Shown piece by piece: positions 10,010 to 20,105 of a stretch of 64,000 nt of DNA. Under the pieces are notes generated by a model, which saw only the letters and a list, made by a program, of their open reading frames with translations, was not told the DNA's origin and searched no databases. A program made the translations under genes and the position numbers. Source of the stretch: Leishmania infantum JPCM5 (Eukaryota; Euglenozoa; Kinetoplastea; Trypanosomatida; Trypanosomatidae); NCBI RefSeq assembly GCF_000002875.2, contig NC_009419.2, positions 1,160,954-1,224,953 on the forward strand, written 5' to 3'. Within the stretch, counting starts at the first letter, position 1. The number at the start of each line of letters is the position of its first letter.

Positions 10010-12232
10010 TCAGTATTCGTCCATCTTCAGGTGCTTTTTTCGCTGTTTCCGTAGCCACGAGTTGTAGAGGACAGAAGACGTGTTGGCGGCCCGCTCAGAC
10101 GAGATCATGTGCGCCGGCATGGACGGCATCACACGCAGCGTTTCGGCGACGTTGAAAACAGCCTCCTTTTCCTCAGGCACCGAGCGCCGCGTCGCTTGCT
10201 CGAGGGGGGCCTCCATGCGCACCGGTTGCGCCCCACCGGTGGCCGCTGTGTCCGCGGCAGAGGCGCGGAACAGTGTGTCGGCCAGGGCAACGCTGTCTGC
10301 GACAGAGGCGATGTCCGACGGACAGGTCGCGAAACCCTCCAAAAGCAGCTCCATAAAGCGAAAGCACAGCTTAGGGTCGTTTTGCTCCAGCTTGGCCAAG
10401 TGCTCAGTGAGCTCCCCCATAATGGCCGTTGTGGTGGTGATGTCGCGTGGCAGCTGCCGAGTGTTTTGCACGCGGTCCCACAACGCTGCGTAAGCGCTCT
10501 TTTGTGCAGAGGTCGTGGCTGGTGCAGACGTCTGTGTGGCCATCACACATATGTCGCGGTACCGGTCACGCAGAAGCGCGACATCGTGCAGTGCCTGCTT
10601 CGTCGCTGCTGCCAACGACGGAGGTGGACGTTGTCGAGACTGTGTGGTGGCTGCGGCGGTCGGGTCGTGTGACGCAATGCCGACTGGCACCTCACACGGG
10701 TCAGCAGTTTCCGGAGGAGACACGAGCAACGGCGCAAAAACGTCGCGAAAGCTGGGCGGAGTCGTCCAGTGCAGATTTTGTAGCGATAGGGATATCAAGG
10801 AGTCGTCGACGATCTTGTTAGGAAGGTCTGCGTCGATCGTGCTCATGGTTCGCGAGTGGGGCGCGGCCGGCTGCATCGATGCAGATGTGCGTCCATGTCT
10901 CCTGATGGCTTTGACGGCTTCAGCGAGGCTGATGACGGCGCGGTTCGGCTCGCGCATTGTAAAGGAGCGGTGCTTCGCAAAGGCACTAGACTTGAGCAGC
11001 ATCGAAAGAGTCGGCCGCTTCGTGGGAGAGCACTCCAGGCAGCTGCGAATGAGCTCGGTCATGCCTTCCTCCGTGTCCGCCGGGAGCAGAGCTGCGGGTT
11101 GGGGCAGACGACTCCGGATCACGAGAAGGCGTTCTGTAGCGTTTGTGGCCCCGGAGAGGTTCTTGTGATTCAAGGAACACAGCTGCAACATCAGCAGCCC
11201 CAATGCCCACACATCAGCGTAGAGAGGAACCGCACCACATGGTGCAGACGAGATTTCATTCCAGTCTGACATTTCGCTCATCTCTGGTGCACCAACGAAA
11301 CACTTTCCTTCACCAAAGGCATTACTCGTTGATTCACCTATGGACGTCGTGCGTGGCGACGCCATGACCGCTGCCGGAGCAGAGCTGGCCGACCCCTCCA
11401 CCAAATCGAGCATCGATGCAGCTGAAAGAGGAAGCCGCACCTGCACACAGCCCTTGTTGATATCCATGTGCACGCAGTCAAGGGGAAGATCACGGCACAG
11501 CACGTGCCCCACAGCGTGCAAGTGCAGCAGAACCTGCGCGAGTTGGCACGCAATGGCCGCCGCGTCGTTCTGAATCTGGAGGTTGCCTTGCTTGAGATGC
11601 CTCTGTGCCACGGCGTCGGCGTAGTCGGCGAGAGAACAGCCCTCAATGTACTCCTCCACTACCACTAGCGCAGTTATTGCTGACGACGAGGCCAGCGCGG
11701 GTACGGCTGCGCCGGCAGGCCAGTTGGTGCCTCCACTGTCTTCTGCAGTGCCTGTCTGTTTCACGAGATTTTGGCGTGGGGGTGACGGGTTCGCTGGGGA
11801 CGCACCGGGCCCTTGCGTGACCACGACGCTGCTGACGCCGCCACTAGTGGAGCTTGGAGAGCTTGGAACCTGGTTCATGTAGAAAGCATCTATCAGAGTG
11901 CGCAGGTACGGGTGATCAACTTGTCGGCGAAGGCGGATGTTCTGCAAGACGAGGTGCAGCGAAGCAGCTTCGGGTGTGATGTCCGACTCCTGAAGAGAGG
12001 TGGTGAGCGGAATGTAAGTGACAAGTGCTGCGCTCGCCAACGACTTAGCGCACGCCCCACTAGCATTGTCCTCCACAAGTCCCGGTATGTCCCCTGTACA
12101 TGGAGGGAGGATGCGTTGGGCACGGTACGTTGTGGCCTGTTGAAAAAGTGCACCGTAGGAGCCGCGCTCGGGATCCACGGCCATCTCCAGCCGGTACTCG
12201 TGACCACGGGTGTCGACGAGTACGGCGCTCAT
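10010..12232 (-). CDS. Protein kinase-like protein, predicted pseudokinase
   Basis: Predicted 740 residues. A protein-kinase fold spans roughly residues 20-430. Recognisable parts are the hinge (VVEEYIEGCSL, 191-201), the catalytic-loop position (HVLCRDLPLDCVHM, 243-256), an APE-like GAPE, and the helix F motif YADVWALG, with the C-lobe ending in CLECSPTKRPTLSMLL. Key residues are missing: the loop reads C-R-D-L-P-L-D-C instead of H-R-D-L-K-x-x-N, the DFG motif is absent (VQVRLPLS) and no glycine-rich loop is seen. A poorly conserved Ser/Pro-rich insert at 120-180 splits the N-lobe. The last 300 residues are of unknown type. It is therefore probably a scaffold or allosteric pseudokinase. The ATG at 12232 is preferred; the frame reaches 12391 through hydrophobic low-complexity UTR translation. 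The first AG after the nearest T-tract is only 2 nt before this ATG. Confidence 0.85.
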   Translation of the reverse strand: MSAVLVDTRGHEYRLEMAVDPERGSYGALFQQATTYRAQRILPPCTGDIPGLVEDNASGACAKSLASAALVTYIPLTTSLQESDITPEAASLHLVLQNIRLRRQVDHPYLRTLIDAFYMNQVPSSPSSTSGGVSSVVVTQGPGASPANPSPPRQNLVKQTGTAEDSGGTNWPAGAAVPALASSSAITALVVVEEYIEGCSLADYADAVAQRHLKQGNLQIQNDAAAIACQLAQVLLHLHAVGHVLCRDLPLDCVHMDINKGCVQVRLPLSAASMLDLVEGSASSAPAAVMASPRTTSIGESTSNAFGEGKCFVGAPEMSEMSDWNEISSAPCGAVPLYADVWALGLLMLQLCSLNHKNLSGATNATERLLVIRSRLPQPAALLPADTEEGMTELIRSCLECSPTKRPTLSMLLKSSAFAKHRSFTMREPNRAVISLAEAVKAIRRHGRTSASMQPAAPHSRTMSTIDADLPNKIVDDSLISLSLQNLHWTTPPSFRDVFAPLLVSPPETADPCEVPVGIASHDPTAAATTQSRQRPPPSLAAATKQALHDVALLRDRYRDICVMATQTSAPATTSAQKSAYAALWDRVQNTRQLPRDITTTTAIMGELTEHLAKLEQNDPKLCFRFMELLLEGFATCPSDIASVADSVALADTLFRASAADTAATGGAQPVRMEAPLEQATRRSVPEEKEAVFNVAETLRVMPSMPAHMISSERAANTSSVLYNSWLRKQRKKHLKMDEY

Positions 12233-13054
12233 GACTGTGCAGGAGACGGAGAGCACAAAAAAAAAAAAAACAGAGAAGAAAGTCGAAAAGACCAGTGCCT
12301 TTATGGGGAGAGGGGGTAGGTGTCGGGCAGCACCGGCAAGGCACGAACAATGACGAAGCAAAGAAAAAAAAAACAGGTCCGGCGCGTGCAAGTTCCGCTA
12401 CATCGCCACACGCACGCAAACAGGCGCTGCAGCGTTGGGCCAATGTGAAGGATACGCACAGGCGGAGGAGAGAGGAAGATGGCGTGCAGATGTATGAGCG
12501 AGTAGAGGGCGGCGTGAGCAGTAACGCACAACTTGCATGCGAAAAAAAGGAAGAAGTTTCCCTCATGCAAAATAGGGAAAATCGGCAGGAAACGAAAACA
12601 TGCAGAGGATTGGGCGGCACCCCATCGGCCGTCCCCAGTGAGGCTCTCCACGACGGAACCCAAAAGGCACCAAAAAAAAAGCGGAGCCGGCAGTACAATC
12701 GTGCAGGATTGATGGGCAAGACTGCTATCGCGCCTACGAGAATCGCCATGTCTGTAGCACGTTCCGGCCCATGGTGTGCCTGGTGTCCTATCAGAGAGGA
12801 TAAACAAAACGCGGCTTTTTTTTCACGCTTTCTTGATGTCTTGCTGCGCCGTGGTTTCCTTCCTCCTCTCCTCCACGCCGTCGTCCCTGGACGAGAGGAA
12901 GGCAAGGAGTGCAACATTGGGGAGATGTCCCCCACGAATGACAACACAAGCCCCGCAAGGGCATCGAGGAATTGGCAGAGGCACGCAAGACACACCCCCA
13001 CACACACACATACACCACCACCAACGCCTTCGAAGGTGAGGAATCGGAACGTGC
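12233..13054. other. Intergenic region
   Basis: About 0.8 kb with A-rich plus-strand tracts (for example 12257-12270 and 12362-12374) that are T-tracts in gene sense. No gene seen. Confidence 0.6.
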
Positions 13055-13480
13055 TCAAGTAAGCAGCTTTTTTCGTCGAAAGAGCGCCTCCATGGCATCC
13101 TCAAAACCTGTTCCGGTGACGAGCATGCCCTTCTCGTGTCGGTACGACGGGTTCTTCGTCACGGTACGGATAAACACGTCTTTGAGGAGCTCCGTCAAGG
13201 CGCCTTGCACGACCGCCGTGCTCATGGCGTTGTCCGTAAAGAGTGCAACGCGGTAGCCCGTCATTGTCTCCGAGTAGTGTATTTTGTACAGCGGCGTGTG
13301 CACGGCCCGCAGGCCGCCGGCCTGGGTGGAGGACAACTGTGAGCTGATGTGCTGGAGGGTGTAGACAAAGCCAGCGACGAGACCGTCCTCGCCGTGCTGC
13401 ACGGCGCTGGTACGCTTCCACTGCTTTGTGTAGATGGTGTCCCCGTATCGGTTGAACACGTAGATGGAGTACAGCGTCAT
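13055..13480 (-). CDS. TRAPPC1: TRAPP complex subunit Bet5 / TRAPPC1
   Basis: Predicted 141-residue longin-fold (sybindin-like) protein, close to the usual length of Bet5/TRAPPC1. Family marks: the N-terminal TLYSIYVFNRYGDTIYTKQW resembles the Bet5 opening (hydrophobic strand, FDRxG, W at about residue 20). In the middle, YKIHYSETMTGYRVALFTD matches YKLHYYETPTG-KVVMNTD of animal TRAPPC1, and VVKNP is matched by TVTKNP near the C-terminus. The subunit belongs to the core of TRAPP, the tethering complex and Rab1/Ypt1 exchange factor at the Golgi. The start ATG at 13480 immediately precedes the conserved first strand, and upstream in-frame sequence is not conserved-looking. Confidence 0.9.
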   Translation of the reverse strand: MTLYSIYVFNRYGDTIYTKQWKRTSAVQHGEDGLVAGFVYTLQHISSQLSSTQAGGLRAVHTPLYKIHYSETMTGYRVALFTDNAMSTAVVQGALTELLKDVFIRTVTKNPSYRHEKGMLVTGTGFEDAMEALFRRKKLLT

Positions 13481-14286
13481 GGCTGCACCCCGGCGGGGTG
13501 CGGACGGGATCGGGGATCCCACAAATAAAGAACAAACCGCGTCAACAGCGCCGCGTGAAGTCGCAAGAAAAAGGCCCCTAAACAATGTTTTTTTGAGGCA
13601 CAGCGTCGGAAACGACAGTTAAAGCGGCCTTCACTTGTTCGAGGCCTTCGCTTTCGCGATATCAGCACGTGGGATGTGCGCAGAGCCTACCTTGTGAATT
13701 CTGCCCTCTGATACGTAACCAGGAAACAAAGCAGGCGGCGCACCGTGCAAGACAGCAAAGGGAAGCGGGCCGGCGCACACGCTGTCCAGCGCGGAAGAAG
13801 AGATCGGCGAATGAGGCCATGTCGGCGGACAACAGAGGGGAGTGCGACAGGGAGAAGACAACGAGAGACCACGCATACGGCTCTCAGAGAATCCATCTGT
13901 GCTCTCAGCGCTTCGCAGCACAGATCTTTCCTCCACTCAGGGCAGAATGTGGGAGAGTAGTTGGGGGATGCAAGACTTTAAACCCGCATAATTTCATAGC
14001 ATACATGTTATTTTTTTTTTTCGTTTTTTTTGCCGCTTGCTTCCTCAGCAGCTGCAGTGTTTAGGTTACACACCCGAAGGCAAGGTAGAGCCGCGCGGGG
14101 ACGTCAGACAGGGAGTAGTCCCGCGTGCGTGCGCATGCATCTCTCTCTGTGCATGCGGGCACAATTGCAATGGGTCGTCTGCTCCCTAACACCGGCCGAC
14201 AGAGCAGGAAAAAAGAGGGGAAAATTCCCGGGACGGAGCCTGCTAGTAGACGCCAGCACCACCGAAACAAGGTTTTTCCGCGGCGC
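13481..14286. other. Intergenic region
   Basis: About 0.8 kb, including a long T-run at 14010-14030 on the plus strand. No credible gene on either strand. Confidence 0.6.
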
Positions 14287-16110
14287 TCACCTCGGTGGCC
14301 GTTGATAGCTGGTGCTGATGTCGCGCTCGTGCGTCAGCGCGTCGCGATCAAGAGACTGGCGGTATTCGTCGATAATGTTCGGTACCCAGTCCGGCATCGG
14401 CTTTGTCTTGGCGTCACGTAATGGCATCCAGGGCGCCACACGACGCTGCCGCTCGCGCCTCACCATTGCCTGCACCCGTCGCTGCTCCGCTACCATCCAA
14501 TGGTCGTGGTCGCTGCCGCGGCGACGTGCGAGCCGCCGCCAGCGCATGAGCTCATTTGCCTCGTGCGCACGATCTTGCTGCTCCGCCTCATCGAGGTTGA
14601 TGTCATCAGCGCTGACTCGCAGTCGGTTGACGCCAATGTCCACTGAGGCGTGTTTCGCCTGCAAGTCCAACGTGGAGTGCTCCCGCTTCGTGTCCACCGG
14701 CAGGTAATCCCAGTTGCCCCGCGGGCGGAGGGTATAGAGCACGACTGACATCGCGATGAGCAGATCCGACGGCGCCTCGCTCGGGGACGGGAGGCTGTCG
14801 AGAAGAAGCCGCGTGCTTCTCCGCGACAATTTCCTTTCCAGACGACGAAGCATGTTCCGCTTGTGGTTCGGGCCGGCAAAGAGAATGTAGCCGCTTTGCG
14901 CATCGTCCTCAGCGCTGGAGGCGCCTGTGAAACGGTCGAGGCAGAAGTCCGAAAGCAGCTCCTCTCTCGCCTGCGAGACGCCGGCGAGTCCGCGCAACGA
15001 CGATGCCGCGTAGGAGGAGTCGGACTGCCGCGGTGCCGGAAGAGGCACGGGTGCCGCCCCCACCACGCTAGACCGAAAGACGCGTCCTACAGGCGCCTCC
15101 GGTGAGGAGACAAACCCTGTCCGCGTTCCCGCAGTCCCGCCATCCACGTCGGCAGCGTCTGCCTGTGTGGTGTAGCAGAGCGGCAGAAGGTTGTTGCGCT
15201 CGACAATGTGATTCAGCAAGCCATACACGTCATCGCCATCCTCCTCCTTCAACGTGTAGATTGGGACGGAGGTTTGAAAGTGCGCCCCGCGGGCAGCGCG
15301 AACGACGCGGTGGTCGTACAGGTCAGCGCAGTGATTTGTCGCGATGATCGCGTCGTATTGATACCCCGAGGCAGTGCGGAGGAGGGTGCCGAGCACACCA
15401 GGGTCCTCGACGTTGTCGAGGACAAGCACACGGTTCAGCCGCTGGTGATTCGCTATGAGCTGCTCCTTCATCGGCGGCGTTGGGATCTCAAAGTCACCAA
15501 CGTAGCCGTCTGAGCCCGGCGTGACGGCAGCCGAGACAGACCTGTCGACAAGTACGACGTCCGTTTTCCGGCGGTCCCGGAGAAACTCCGGGATCCGCTT
15601 ACCGCACTCTACCATCAGGTGGCGTGGCCGGTGCCCGGCGCGGCACAGCTCCTCGATCATAGCGCGTCCACCGATGACGAGCATCTGCCGTGCTTGCCGG
15701 TACTTCTCGTTAGTGCTGAGCTTCACAAAGTGCTGTACCAACGCGTGATGCACGTCGTCGATCACTGTTCCCTCCCAGAGCACCTCCTGCTGCATTTGAA
15801 GTAGCAGCGCCTTCTGGGCCTGCCTCTTGAGATCCTCTGCCGAAAGGGCGGCGGAGGCCGATGAGGAAGACGCAGAAGCGGCGGCCCGGCTCGCTCGTAT
15901 CGGTATCGTGACGTTGCGATGCGACGGATCCTTGGGTGCGAGCGGGTGACGGTAGGCGGACTTGCTCATCCGGGCGACGGAGCGCTGCTCTCCAATGGAG
16001 GACTGGAAGCGGCAAGCTGTGCGCAGCGCCGATACTCCGACTAAGGTGCCGCGCCTGATGAGATCATCTTGCGAGACGATGCCCGGTAGAGAATGTGCGT
16101 ATCGCTTCAT
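14287..16110 (-). CDS. SpoU/TrmH-family RNA 2'-O-methyltransferase-like protein, probably mitochondrial
   Basis: Predicted 607 residues. The SPOUT-type domain starts near residue 130: substrate-binding N-domain (QMLVIGGRAMIEELCRAG), then motif 1 at 229-247 (VLVLDNVEDPGVLGTLLRTA), then YDHRVVRAARGAHFQTSVP at 265-283. Later segments AGPNHKRNM and LLIAMSVVLYTL occupy the places of motifs 2 and 3. Motif 1 has Val where the family has the Asn of PGN-x-G, and the glycine-rich G-N-E-G loop of motif 2 is replaced. The knotted cofactor site thus looks eroded and the protein may be a non-catalytic assembly factor. The N-terminus (MKRYAHSLPG, then Arg/Ser-rich with few acids) is compatible with a mitochondrial presequence; SPOUT proteins are known mitoribosome assembly factors in trypanosomes. 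A long Arg-rich C-terminal tail follows. Start: the first ATG in frame, 16110; an acceptor AG lies at 16177-16178. Confidence 0.85.
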   Translation of the reverse strand: MKRYAHSLPGIVSQDDLIRRGTLVGVSALRTACRFQSSIGEQRSVARMSKSAYRHPLAPKDPSHRNVTIPIRASRAAASASSSSASAALSAEDLKRQAQKALLLQMQQEVLWEGTVIDDVHHALVQHFVKLSTNEKYRQARQMLVIGGRAMIEELCRAGHRPRHLMVECGKRIPEFLRDRRKTDVVLVDRSVSAAVTPGSDGYVGDFEIPTPPMKEQLIANHQRLNRVLVLDNVEDPGVLGTLLRTASGYQYDAIIATNHCADLYDHRVVRAARGAHFQTSVPIYTLKEEDGDDVYGLLNHIVERNNLLPLCYTTQADAADVDGGTAGTRTGFVSSPEAPVGRVFRSSVVGAAPVPLPAPRQSDSSYAASSLRGLAGVSQAREELLSDFCLDRFTGASSAEDDAQSGYILFAGPNHKRNMLRRLERKLSRRSTRLLLDSLPSPSEAPSDLLIAMSVVLYTLRPRGNWDYLPVDTKREHSTLDLQAKHASVDIGVNRLRVSADDINLDEAEQQDRAHEANELMRWRRLARRRGSDHDHWMVAEQRRVQAMVRRERQRRVAPWMPLRDAKTKPMPDWVPNIIDEYRQSLDRDALTHERDISTSYQRPPR

Positions 16111-17041
16111 GACGACGGAATAGTTACTCGCTTGGTCTTCTCCAAGCTTCAACGACTTGATACGCTATCGGACGTGCTGGAGGAAAGCGGGCGACCGACG
16201 GAAGAAATCAAAAAGAGGAATTTGGCGCGCCAGAGAGGATGATGGTGACGAAAAAAAAAAACAATGAAAACAGGACGTGCGAAAGGGAAGGACGTCAGGC
16301 TGTTCATTGGAGAGTAGGAAGGCTAACAAGTTCCTTCGCGGCACAGCAAAACCGTCGTCAAGCTCGCAGCCTCCTGCCATTTCTTCACGGGTTCAGCGCG
16401 CTGACGCCGGAAGAACAGGGTACGCACCCCACCGAAAGGCCTGTTGCCTTTTTTTTTGAGTTTTCAGCGCAGCTCACGCAGATCAGCAGCAACGCTTGAC
16501 AGCATAAGAGATGTATGTAGACCCACGGACCTGTGAAACACCATCGTCTCAATGGAACCTTCAAGGCGTGCTGGTGTCAAGCAAGTGACCGCCTCTCAAA
16601 GGGGCAAGAGGTGTGGAAGACAGCGCTCCAAGAGACCGATTACACACAAAAAAAAAATAGAAAGGACGGAACAACAAGAATACAAGCAGCAGGTGCTCCT
16701 AACCATAGTGTACATGAAGGGGACGGCGAAACGAAAAACTACACAAGCATCACGCAGACGCGCGAGTGGGAAAGGAGGAGAGGGGGAAGGGGGCGAGATG
16801 CGCAGGTGTCGGCTGATCCTGTGCCCTCGGCAAAATTCGCTTGTGTGCACCTTTTTGTTCCTTTGCGTGTACACCAAAAGCCTCCTGTGAGCTTCTCACC
16901 AAGGTTTCTTTCACGCCAAAACCAGCGCACCGTTGCTCAGAGAGCGAAGACTAAACGGAGAAGTCTGCTGCGACCCACATCACGCACCGAAGGGTAGATA
17001 CGCCGCAGACCCCGGGCCCGCTTGGGCACTCTTTTTTTTTC
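16111..17041. other. Intergenic region
   Basis: About 0.9 kb with purine-rich plus-strand tracts (16190-16300, 16600-16680, 16750-16800). No gene seen. Confidence 0.6.
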
Positions 17042-19225
17042 CTAGAACGGGCCCCGTAGCTCCTTGGTGTAAGCATTCTTGTCCAGAATCCTGGATATCT
17101 GCAATGCAGCGTAGATCATGGGTAGCGGTATCTGCACCACGAGGGCGTGTGCCTCCTCCTTCACGGATGCCCCCTCAAAGTGCTCGCGCAAGAACTCCAA
17201 GAAGTAGGGCAATATGGCGTCTGTTGAGTCGCTGCCATCCTCCTGTAGCGTCAACCGAGGGCAGGCCGAAGCGCGGCGTGACGACATCTCCGTCTCGTCG
17301 TTGATCAGCGACGGCACACAGCGCACCTCAAAACGAACAAGACACTGCCGCTCCTGCTGCGAAGTCTCGCCGGCCGCCGTCTTGTTGGTGGCATGGCTGC
17401 CGTAGGGAGCACTGAGGTCGTAGTAAGAGCTGTTCTCGTCGCGAAGCCACGCAGGACTACGGTACTTGTCGAGCGCACCAAGCCGCCTCGCCATAACCTT
17501 CTTGCCCGTTCCGTCGTCGTTTGTCTCAACGACTGCGGTTTTAGGCGGCTCGACCTCCGTGCAGTACAAGTACGGGCCGGTGATAGGCGGGTGGTTGCTC
17601 GCGTAAACGACGGAGCCGACAAACTGCGCGTCTGGGTAGCTTGATCGGGTATTGTCAGTGTCGTTGTACTGGCCTTGGTAGGCGGCAATCTTCAGCGGGC
17701 CCTCTGTGACGCTGCACCGCATGGCGAGGGCGACCGGTTCACCTAGGCGCGTCAGCACACGCTGGAAGAAGCAGATGCTGCTCGCCAAGGCAGCTGTGGT
17801 AGAGAGAAAAGTACTCTCAAAAGAGGCGCCACCGTCGCCGACGCCGATGAGCAGGCCGTAGTGGTCCTCGAGAGAGTACCGGTGCACCTCGCGCAGCACC
17901 GAAATGATGTTAGGGTCGTCGGCCTGCTCGCGGCGCAAGGCAAACTGGTGGCGCACATATGCGCCGGTCGTTGGTGTCGTCGACGGCGGCCTCGGAATGC
18001 ACTCGGTGAAGAAGGAGGAGCGCATGCCACGCGGCAGGCAGTGCATAAAGTGTGGAACCTGGAAGAGTTGCGGGTACGGGTTAGCGGAAAACTCGATGCG
18101 CGTGTCGAAAGCAACGAATAGGTCGAGAAACCCGCTGTGGGGAGTGTCATTGTAAATACGGAACTGCACCTTGCCGTGTTTTAAGCTGACCACTGGGACT
18201 CGCGGGATCTCCTCGGTGTTCTCGGCCCCGAAACCAGTGACAGAATTGGCGGCTTCCTCGGGGTGAATGGCATCCGAGAGGGACAACTGCGAGATGCATC
18301 CGATGGACACGCGATGCAGCGCATCGCTGACCGCGCTAGCCCTCATCCCACGACGCGGCAGCGCGGGGGCGGTGGTGCTGCACCGCTTGATGGGCTGCCC
18401 GAAGGGATCCGCAGAGCTGTTCTGAAAACGGATGTAGGCCTTCAAGTCTACAATATGCGACAGATAGGGGGCCTTCTCTCCAATCGCCTGCGCGGAGAGA
18501 TCCACCGAGAACTCGACAAAGGCGCCACAAAACGGTGCTGACAGGAGATAGCGTCCATTCGGCAGGTGTGCCGTGAACGCGAAGCCGGCCTGCGCTGGGC
18601 AGAAGAAAGACTCCAGACGTCGCCGACCCGCCTCTTCGGTGTAGTAAAGGCGGTGGTACCGGCGCTGAAAGAGCGCAGGCAGCCGCCCCAGCTGGAAGAA
18701 CACGGCGACGTTCCTCAGCTCATTAACCTCAGTGCGATCGGTGCACATCGGGCAGCGAAATGCGTTCGTCGAGTGAAATGTGCCAACGAAGGAGATATCG
18801 TTGACGGAGCGGAAGTGCGCAACGTCGCAGCCGCACGACCGGCAAGTGATGACAAAGTAGACGGACATCCACGACTGCTGCACCGCGAGGAGCAGTTGCG
18901 CCGTCACCACCTCGATCGGCACTTTAAATAGCGCCGCCAGCGCGAGCGGGTTCCATAGAGTGAAGGCGTTATAGAAGGGACGCTGCTCATTGCACGCCTT
19001 CACAATAGCTTGGTCCACCAGCGTGAGCTCTTCCTGCAAGATGCGGCCCGTCCGGGGCACCGAGAAGAAGGTTTGGTGATTGAAAGGGGAGCACGAGTCC
19101 AGGAACGGTTCACAGAAGGCCTCCAGCGCAACCCAGAAGTTCTTGTCCAATTCTTCATGGGGCAACGAAGTCCACAGACGGCGAAGCGTCGCCTTGTCTA
19201 TCCGTGAAGTCGCCGGAAAACGCAT
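17042..19225 (-). CDS. DUF5939-type protein with degenerate class III cyclase-like half
   Basis: Predicted 727 residues. The N-terminal half (about 90-220) matches the layout of the DUF5939 domain found in front of bacterial adenylate cyclases: NPLALAALFKVPIEVV, a helix-turn region, then CRSCGC and CPMCT forming a probable zinc-binding knuckle, ending in NELRNVAVFF. About residues 480-580 resemble a class III nucleotide cyclase/response fold (GVGDGGASFESTFLS, helix, then ALAMRCSVTEGPLKIA and DAQFVGSVVYASN), where real cyclases have G-D-A-V and F-G-x-x-V-N-x-A-x-R-L. Metal-binding aspartates and the Asn/Arg pair are not evident, so catalysis is unlikely. No transmembrane segment is seen, unlike trypanosomatid receptor-type cyclases. 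Start ATG 19225; acceptor AG at 19240-19241 behind a strong CT tract, leaving a 14-nt 5' UTR. Domain assignment is by eye, moderate confidence; coding status is certain. Confidence 0.8.
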   Translation of the reverse strand: MRFPATSRIDKATLRRLWTSLPHEELDKNFWVALEAFCEPFLDSCSPFNHQTFFSVPRTGRILQEELTLVDQAIVKACNEQRPFYNAFTLWNPLALAALFKVPIEVVTAQLLLAVQQSWMSVYFVITCRSCGCDVAHFRSVNDISFVGTFHSTNAFRCPMCTDRTEVNELRNVAVFFQLGRLPALFQRRYHRLYYTEEAGRRRLESFFCPAQAGFAFTAHLPNGRYLLSAPFCGAFVEFSVDLSAQAIGEKAPYLSHIVDLKAYIRFQNSSADPFGQPIKRCSTTAPALPRRGMRASAVSDALHRVSIGCISQLSLSDAIHPEEAANSVTGFGAENTEEIPRVPVVSLKHGKVQFRIYNDTPHSGFLDLFVAFDTRIEFSANPYPQLFQVPHFMHCLPRGMRSSFFTECIPRPPSTTPTTGAYVRHQFALRREQADDPNIISVLREVHRYSLEDHYGLLIGVGDGGASFESTFLSTTAALASSICFFQRVLTRLGEPVALAMRCSVTEGPLKIAAYQGQYNDTDNTRSSYPDAQFVGSVVYASNHPPITGPYLYCTEVEPPKTAVVETNDDGTGKKVMARRLGALDKYRSPAWLRDENSSYYDLSAPYGSHATNKTAAGETSQQERQCLVRFEVRCVPSLINDETEMSSRRASACPRLTLQEDGSDSTDAILPYFLEFLREHFEGASVKEEAHALVVQIPLPMIYAALQISRILDKNAYTKELRGPF

Positions 19226-20105
19226 TACCAGAGGATGCGCTATATACAAGGGAGGAGAGAAGTCACGGAGAGAGGGGGGCGAGAGAGAGATGACCGTAAG
19301 GGACAAAACTATGTTGCCTCTTCCGCGTTGCCACCAGACCATGTGGGGGGAGGGGGGGGCGAATAAGGAGCAACGGCAGTAACATCGAGTCGACACCGGT
19401 TCAGGTGACAGGCAGTACGTCGCGCACGTGTAGAAGACGAGAAAAGGAAGGAGGTTGAAGAAGAGAAAAGCAGAGATGAGCGCGCGAGTGCGTGGTACAC
19501 ATGAGGTGCGAAACGTCCACACTACGTCAACGTGGAGCATGACAGACAGCAGATGCGGCCTACTGGCAGTGTCAGAAAGGCCACCATCGATCGTGAAGCC
19601 CCTCGTTAGGCGCCGCTGTTTCAGCGAACGTGTCAGCCGTGCGCCCCCTTGCCTAAATTGCCCACGCACATGCGCAAGTAACACAGCTGAAGGAAAGGGT
19701 GTACGCGAACGGTAGACTTTCGCGTGCTGCACAAATGTGCGGGCGGGCGTTGCGGCGAGGAAGCGCTGTTCCTTTTGACTTCTTGTGCGTTTTTTTTCCC
19801 ATTTTGTCTTGGCTATTTCTGAAGAACGCCGGTGCCTTTTATGGCGGTGAACGCCTAGTCTCAGTTCGAGGTCGTGGCGGCTCTTGCAATTCACGCGCCT
19901 CGACACCCTCGTAAGTAGTGCGCCGCTATGTACATGACGGCAGAAAGTTTAAGGAGAGTGGTCTGTCTGCCTAGCAAGAGCGCCGTCGCAAAAGCTTTTT
20001 TTTTTTGCGTCGTTCCCCCGCCTTTGTAGGCGGGTGCTGCTCAATGTTTTCTTACCGCGCCGCACGCATGCACGCGGTCAAGCACCAAGACATGCATGCC
20101 CCACA
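19226..20105. other. Intergenic region
   Basis: About 0.9 kb. Purine-rich next to the downstream gene, T-run at 19998-20007. No gene seen. Confidence 0.6.
19240..19292 (-). promoter_or_regulatory. Predicted spliced-leader acceptor of the DUF5939-type gene
   Basis: In gene sense a long CT-rich tract (complement of the GA-rich 19249-19292) is followed by the first AG at 19240-19241, 14 nt before the ATG. Inferred. Confidence 0.55.
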
